A DNA stretch of 57,497 bases from Candidatus Peribacteria bacterium. GTDB lineage: Bacteria > Patescibacteriota > Gracilibacteria > Peribacterales > Peribacteraceae. The position numbers were made by a program, and so were the translations under genes. The notes below the pieces were generated by a model. That model ran no database searches. It was not told the origin of the DNA and saw nothing but the letters and a program-made list of their open reading frames with translations. The stretch lies in the NCBI GenBank assembly GCA_023245935.1, contig JAHFJM010000004.1, positions 77,924-135,420 on the forward strand, read 5' to 3'. Position 1 is the first letter of the stretch. Every line of letters begins with the position of its first letter. Positions 52,833 through 57,497 of this stretch are shown piece after piece.

Positions 52833-54248
52833 TCAGTCGCGAGGAGTCTCGATCGTATACGCGCAACGATCACACTTGAGGAACATCGATCCGCCCTGAT
52901 GGATCTCGACCAGAGAACCCTTTCGACACTCCGGGCACTGCTTTCCGCTCATGAATGACGGTGATGAGAAAGCCGTCACCTTTGCCTCCGGCGAATGCTC
53001 TCGAATGGACACCGACCGCGGGTGATCGCGCAGTTTCTGGAGAACCTTGGCTTCGATCTGACGAATGCGCTCGCGTGTGACGCTGAATTCTTTGCCGACT
53101 TCCTCGAGGGTATGACCGATGCCGTCACGCAGTCCGAAGCGCATTTCGATGATCTTGCGTTCACGCGGAGTGAGGTACTCAAGCATCGCGTGAACATTCT
53201 CCTTGCGAAGTTGCCGATTGGTCGCATCGAACGGGTTCACCGCCTCTTCGTCCTCGATGAAATCACCGAGCTTGCTGTCTTCTTCGGAACCAACCGGAGC
53301 TTCGAGCGAGATGATGTCCTGACTGATTTTCTGAATGTGGCGGACTTTCTTGATGTCCATCTCCATTTCCACGGCAAGTTCCTCAACCGTCGGTTCGCGT
53401 CCGAGCTCCTGCACGAGACGCCGCTGCGTGTGCGTGAGCTTGTTGATCGTCTCGACCATGTGCACGGGGATGCGGATCGTGCGTGCCTGATCGGCGATCG
53501 CGCGCGTGATCGCCTGACGAATCCACCACGTCGCATACGTGCTGAACTTGAATCCGCGCTCTGGATCGAACTTTTCCACGGCACGGAACAGTCCGATATT
53601 TCCCTCCTGAATAAGATCGAGGAACGAGAGTCCGCGACCGATGTACTTCTTGGCAATCGAGACGACGAGACGAAGGTTCGCCTCCGCAAGCTGCTGCTTC
53701 GCTCCGGCATCGCCCTTGCGAATGCGACGGGCAAGCTCCACTTCCTTCCGTCCGTCAATCAGCGGAACACGACCGATCTCCGAGAGGTACATGCGGACAG
53801 AGTCATTGCTGATTTCGAGCAAATCCACCTCGCGCTCCTTCTTCTTTTTCTTGTCATCCGCAGCGGCTTTCTTTGGATCAACGGCGATGCTGATGCCTGC
53901 AGTCGCAACAACAAGAAGAGATGCATCATCCGTGTCCGCAGCCGTTGTCGCTCCCGTCCCGGCTTCGCTGTCCTGCAACTGCGCCGGGGTCTGGGTGTTC
54001 GCTTTCCGCTGCCAGATGAGCGTGTCCTTCACGTCGATCACGTCGATGCCGAGACCAACGAACAGTGAATACACCTCATCGAGAAGATCGATATTCTCTT
54101 CGGCATTGGGAACAGCCCTCAGAATTTCCTGATGGGTCACGTAGCGCTGCTCTCTGCCTTTTTTCACCAGATGACGAATCTCCTCCGGAAACGCCTTCAA
54201 TTCGTCATCAGTCGGCTGATGAATGAAGCTTCGTGGGTGCGAGGCCAT
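52833..54248 (-). CDS. rpoD: Primary sigma factor RpoD with C-terminal zinc ribbon
   Basis: 471 residues. Region 1.1 (about 11-75), an Ala/Asp/Lys-rich linker, region 1.2 ([16 protein letters not shown]), region 2 ([32 protein letters not shown]), region 3 and region 4 ([31 protein letters not shown]). Where primary sigma factors normally end, this one continues with about 55 residues holding CPEC (438-441) and CDRC (459-462), a four-cysteine zinc ribbon. dnaG lies upstream by 44 bases, the classic dnaG-rpoD pair. TATACT is 14 bases before the ATG. Confidence 0.95.
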   Translation of the reverse strand: MASHPRSFIHQPTDDELKAFPEEIRHLVKKGREQRYVTHQEILRAVPNAEENIDLLDEVYSLFVGLGIDVIDVKDTLIWQRKANTQTPAQLQDSEAGTGATTAADTDDASLLVVATAGISIAVDPKKAAADDKKKKKEREVDLLEISNDSVRMYLSEIGRVPLIDGRKEVELARRIRKGDAGAKQQLAEANLRLVVSIAKKYIGRGLSFLDLIQEGNIGLFRAVEKFDPERGFKFSTYATWWIRQAITRAIADQARTIRIPVHMVETINKLTHTQRRLVQELGREPTVEELAVEMEMDIKKVRHIQKISQDIISLEAPVGSEEDSKLGDFIEDEEAVNPFDATNRQLRKENVHAMLEYLTPRERKIIEMRFGLRDGIGHTLEEVGKEFSVTRERIRQIEAKVLQKLRDHPRSVSIREHSPEAKVTAFSSPSFMSGKQCPECRKGSLVEIHQGGSMFLKCDRCAYTIETPRD

Positions 54249-54292
54249 AAAAGTAGAAAGAGAGTATAGGCAGGCGGCATGTAGCGCAAGCG

Positions 54293-56053
54293 CTATTTGT
54301 CCACCATCCTCGTCAATTTCACCAGCTGCTGATACTGCGTCAGCAGACGCACCTCTTCATCAGCTCTGCCGTTTTTCCGTGCGACTTTGAGTTCACTGAT
54401 GAGCATCACCTGACGACTGACGACAAGTTCCCTGTTTGCCGCCGCGCACATTTTCTTCACTTCTTTCTGAGCAAGGGTCTCGGACCAGACCGGAAAGTTT
54501 TCCTCGCAGTAGAGGGCAAGCACCTGCATACGTTCCCTGATGATCGGATCGATGGCGAGGGGAAGAACAATCGCAAGCACGTCCGCTTCTCTCTGAGCCG
54601 AAGCGACGGCAACCCTGACCGTCTCGAGATCGGTGCCGGAGAGAGGGATGAGCTCAGCCAGAAGTGAACGCTGTGCGGGATAGAGAAAACCGAGACCGAT
54701 GGCAAGTTCGGCACTCGAGAACGGTGCGTCTTTCAGATTGGACTTGGGTGCGACCTTTCGCGGATCCTGCATTGTCTTCACAAATGCACGGAAATCCTGA
54801 GCGAGCTCGCTAGTCACGACGCCGAATTCCTGCGCAGCTTTGTCGAGGTACGCCCGAAGCTCGACCGAGGTCGGAAGCGCTTCCAGTAGGGGAAATAGTA
54901 CTTCTACAATCCGATGCTTGCCGCTCGGTTCGGTTCGATCGGGAAGAAGCTTAAGACGTGCGATGACGGAATCCAAATACGGAATCGCACCTTCATCCAC
55001 GATTGTTTTAAACAGCGCCGGATCACGCTGCACGAGTTCATCGGGATCTTTCGCGGGGAGCGTCACCGAGAGAATCTTGAGCTGCGCTTTGCAGAGGAGA
55101 TCGAACGCGCGACCCGCCGCAAGCTGACCGGCATTGTCCTGATCAAGACAGAGGACAACCTCGTCCGCGTACCGTTTGATGATTTTGATGTGCTCTTCCG
55201 TCAGCGCAGTCCCGCTCACAGCAACGACATTTTCGATGCCGGCTTTATGCGCGGCAACCGCATCGAAGTAGCCTTCGACAAGGACGACACGATGTGTTTT
55301 GCGGATCGCATCCCGCGCCTGAAACAGACCGAAGAGGACAGCCGATTTATTGTAGAGAATCGTTTCCGGAGAGTTTACGTACTTCGCGTCGCTCTCGCCC
55401 ATTGTTCTGCCACCGAAGCCGATGATCATTCCCTGTGCATCCGTGATCGGAAACTGGATCCGGTGACGGAATCGATCGTAGATTCGCTCCTGCGCAAGTT
55501 CCTTCTGCACGCCCAGACCGCATCCGATAATTTCAGCTCTGCTGAAACCTGCCTTCAGCAAATGCTCATACGTTTCGGAGAATGAATCAGGTGCGTAGCC
55601 GATGCAGAATTTTTTCTGCAACTCGGTCGTCACGCCCCGTTTGAGAACGTACTCTTTCGCAATCGGAGTCGATTCGAGCTTTGCCATGAAATATTTTTGA
55701 GCAGTTTCGAGGCACTCTCGAAGCCGCTCTTTCTCGTCCTTCGTGACAGTAGGTTTGTGTGTTCGCATCCCCTCTTTCGGTAATTCCACTCCCGCTTTCT
55801 CCGCAAGCATCCTGAGTGCTGCTGGAAAATCGATCCCTTCGATCTTCTGCACGAAGCTGAAAATATCCCCTCCGCTCTGGCACGCGAAGCAGTACGCGAT
55901 ACCCTTGTCGGGAGACACGAGAAGGCTCGGCTTGCTGTCATTGTGGAACGGACAGAGCGCGACGAAGCTCCTGCCTTTTCTCTTCAGTTGGCAATACTGG
56001 GCAACGAGTTGATCGATCGGCAGCCGAAGCTTGATCTCGTCTTTGGCATCCAT
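54293..56053 (-). CDS. dnaG: DNA primase DnaG
   Basis: Makes RNA primers at the fork. 586 residues: the CHC2 zinc finger ([23 protein letters not shown], about 34-66), the catalytic core with [17 protein letters not shown] and the Asp pair in LCLDQDNAG (Toprim), and a helical C-terminal domain that should contact DnaB. Length and order are normal. TATACT (56062-56067) is eight bases before the ATG. Confidence 0.96.
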   Translation of the reverse strand: MDAKDEIKLRLPIDQLVAQYCQLKRKGRSFVALCPFHNDSKPSLLVSPDKGIAYCFACQSGGDIFSFVQKIEGIDFPAALRMLAEKAGVELPKEGMRTHKPTVTKDEKERLRECLETAQKYFMAKLESTPIAKEYVLKRGVTTELQKKFCIGYAPDSFSETYEHLLKAGFSRAEIIGCGLGVQKELAQERIYDRFRHRIQFPITDAQGMIIGFGGRTMGESDAKYVNSPETILYNKSAVLFGLFQARDAIRKTHRVVLVEGYFDAVAAHKAGIENVVAVSGTALTEEHIKIIKRYADEVVLCLDQDNAGQLAAGRAFDLLCKAQLKILSVTLPAKDPDELVQRDPALFKTIVDEGAIPYLDSVIARLKLLPDRTEPSGKHRIVEVLFPLLEALPTSVELRAYLDKAAQEFGVVTSELAQDFRAFVKTMQDPRKVAPKSNLKDAPFSSAELAIGLGFLYPAQRSLLAELIPLSGTDLETVRVAVASAQREADVLAIVLPLAIDPIIRERMQVLALYCEENFPVWSETLAQKEVKKMCAAANRELVVSRQVMLISELKVARKNGRADEEVRLLTQYQQLVKLTRMVDK

Positions 56054-56078
56054 AGGGGAAGAGTATACCTTGAAGAAG

Positions 56079-56169
56079 TTCGGTAGGTAGGGAAGGTTGG
56101 GTACGTTTGGTAGGTCTGAAAAGGAAACATACTGTGCCTACCATACTTACCCAACCTACCAAACCTTCG
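56079..56169. repeat. Nonamer-phased hairpin between methyltransferase and dnaG
   Basis: The left arm GAAGTTCGG TAGGTAGGG AAGGTTGGG TACGTTTGG TAGG faces CTACCATAC TTACCCAAC CTACCAAAC CTTCG. The period is nine in both arms. Confidence 0.85.
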
Positions 56170-57497
56170 CTAAGAAAACATTCTCACCATATCCCTCGGC
56201 AACCGATTCATTACGATTCCCGCCTTCAGCACGCCGCGACCGACGATCATCTTCCTTCCGAGTACCGGAAACTCGACGACGAGAAGCACATCCCCGTCAT
56301 CCATTCCCTTCGGGGTCGTCACGGGAAGGTTGATGCCTTTCATCATCTCACGCATCTGGGACTCGGTGATGATGAGTGTCTGCTTCCGCGCATCGAGCCC
56401 CCGGAGTGTCGACACTTCGTGCGAGAGTCTCACGAGTCCGTGATTCGTTGATTTCCCGAACGGAAGACCGCCGAGATACGGTTGCAGCGGCAGATGAAAA
56501 TCCAGAAGACGACTCGGCAGAATCGATAGTTGCTCTTTATATTCCGTCAGCATTTCATCATCACGTATGAACGATGTTCCGTACAAGTCGATCAAATTCT
56601 CTGCCATCTCTTTCACCCTCGCTTTCGGCAGGACCTGCCACCGATGCGACTCGTTTTTCTCCCTCGGATTTCCGCGGTCCCGCGTCGGCGCACGCTTCTC
56701 AAGTACGGCGCAGAAGAAGCCTTCGGTGTCGTAGGTTTGGGGCCAGAGACGAAGACATGGAGCTGTGAGCTCTGAGCTTTGAGCTTTGAGTGAAGATTGA
56801 ACTTTTTCAGAATCGGAAATCGCCGGTAAAAAGAAATCCTGCATACTCATAGCTCTCAGCTCATCGCTCATAGCTTCAGCAGGATCAAGCACTACAAGCT
56901 GAGTACTAAATTTGTTCAATACTGATCGCACTACCTCTTCATTTTCCTCGGGTGTTAGTGTGCACGTTGAGTAGACGACACGCCCTCCCACCTTGCATGC
57001 ATGCACAGCAGACTCCAGAAGCTCTCTCTGCAGCTTCGCCATCTTTCCGATATTATCCATGGAACAGTAATCCAGTGAATCGCTGTCCTTACGAACCGTT
57101 CCCTGCGCCGTGCACGGAGCATCGCACAGCACACGATCGAATCGCTCGGTCATGTTCCCCGCAAACCACTGTCCTACTTTTCTTGTGACGACTGCGTTCA
57201 TCACACCCGACCGCTGCAGATTCGTAATGAGCGACCAAATGCGTTTTTCCTGCACGTCGTTTGCAATGAGTACTCCCCTGCTCTGCATTCTGTCCGCTAT
57301 TTGTGTCGTCTTACTTCCGGGAGCAGCACTCATATCGAGAATGACTTCTCCCGGCTTCGGATCGAGAAGTGCAACAGGCAACATGCTCGCCGCTTCCTGC
57401 ATGTAGAAACAACCGAAGAGATGCAGAAGATCTTTCCCAAGAGCCTCGCGCTTTGGACTACCTTCTACTTCACCCAGCCGACATGCCGACCGAAGCC
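56170..57497 (-). CDS. RsmF/NOL1-Nop2-Sun type rRNA m5C methyltransferase, 5' partial
   Basis: The frame is open to the right edge; upstream residues LGKDLLHLFGCFYMQEAASM continue the family pattern, so the start is outside the window. It has the SAM motif LDMSAAPGSKTTQIA, the catalytic cysteines in CDAPCTAQGT and YSTCTLTPEENEEVV, and a C-terminal RsmF-type domain (about the last 170 residues). It methylates a cytosine in rRNA. A heptamer-phased hairpin lies inside the coding sequence (56760-56880) at the end of the catalytic domain. Confidence 0.93.
   Translation of the reverse strand, partial: LRSACRLGEVEGSPKREALGKDLLHLFGCFYMQEAASMLPVALLDPKPGEVILDMSAAPGSKTTQIADRMQSRGVLIANDVQEKRIWSLITNLQRSGVMNAVVTRKVGQWFAGNMTERFDRVLCDAPCTAQGTVRKDSDSLDYCSMDNIGKMAKLQRELLESAVHACKVGGRVVYSTCTLTPEENEEVVRSVLNKFSTQLVVLDPAEAMSDELRAMSMQDFFLPAISDSEKVQSSLKAQSSELTAPCLRLWPQTYDTEGFFCAVLEKRAPTRDRGNPREKNESHRWQVLPKARVKEMAENLIDLYGTSFIRDDEMLTEYKEQLSILPSRLLDFHLPLQPYLGGLPFGKSTNHGLVRLSHEVSTLRGLDARKQTLIITESQMREMMKGINLPVTTPKGMDDGDVLLVVEFPVLGRKMIVGRGVLKAGIVMNRLPRDMVRMFS
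56760..56880. repeat. Heptamer-phased hairpin inside the methyltransferase gene
   Basis: The left arm GAGCTGT GAGCTCT GAGCTTT GAGCTTT (56760-56787) faces CATAGCT CTCAGCT CATCGCT CATAGCT (about 56848-56875), with a loop of about 60 bases. Seven is not a multiple of three, so the encoded peptides are not repetitive, yet the reading frame is kept. Confidence 0.8.

Overview
The window is a gene-dense bacterial chromosome segment of about 50 percent GC, with genes on both strands and almost no spacer. UGA is used as an ordinary stop (for example the groES stop), which excludes the UGA-recoded Gracilibacteria and Absconditabacteria. The mix of housekeeping genes with small exported hypotheticals, a DUF5671 membrane protein, a VirB2-like pilin beside a PKD protein, a DUF1931-like histone-fold protein, cohesin- and dockerin-like proteins and a class E/D-like sortase suggests a Patescibacteria (CPR) genome, perhaps near Peregrinibacteria/Peribacteria. 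That placement is inference. No phage, insertion sequence, CRISPR array or rRNA operon was seen.

Layout: 1-6.6 kb holds groES-groEL, tmk and a tandem duplication of [Cys-rich secreted protein + folD 5' end] ending in intact folD. 6.7-14 kb holds an MgtA-like P-type ATPase and typA on the minus strand, divergent from purF-purD. 14-18.8 kb holds prfA, a DUF5671 protein, a small independent transcription unit and mnmA. 18.8-28 kb holds a sortase, an EamA transporter, tRNA-Leu, an asparaginase-like gene, an M24 peptidase, the pilin/PKD pair, tRNA-His and hisS. 28-32.7 kb holds gyrB, csrA, greA and holA. 32.7-35.5 kb is an envelope cluster (dockerin-like, cohesin plus Fn3, ligand-less cupredoxin-like). 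35.5-37.4 kb holds two hypotheticals, tRNA-Tyr, a probable small RNA and the histone-fold gene. 37.4-42.6 kb is a MacAB-like export system with two permeases. 42.7-48.9 kb holds a sugar-nucleotide reductase, a YgjP-like metallopeptidase, ftsK, an ITPase and small hypotheticals. 49-57.5 kb, on the minus strand, holds an RsmF-like methyltransferase, dnaG, rpoD with a zinc ribbon, a membrane protein and a UvrD helicase-nuclease.

Two genome-wide habits stand out. First, many genes have a TATACT/TACACT-like -10 box only 6-9 bases before the start codon, often with an upstream TG, which implies leaderless mRNAs. Second, many intergenic gaps, and at least one coding region, carry hairpins whose arms are degenerate tandem repeats with a strict 7- or 9-base period. 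Their sequences differ from locus to locus while the architecture stays the same. REP-like palindromes form a further repeat class.

The longest stretch without a protein gene (36756-37145) holds tRNA-Tyr, its promoter, the probable small RNA and the histone-gene promoter. All other gaps are under 300 bases.
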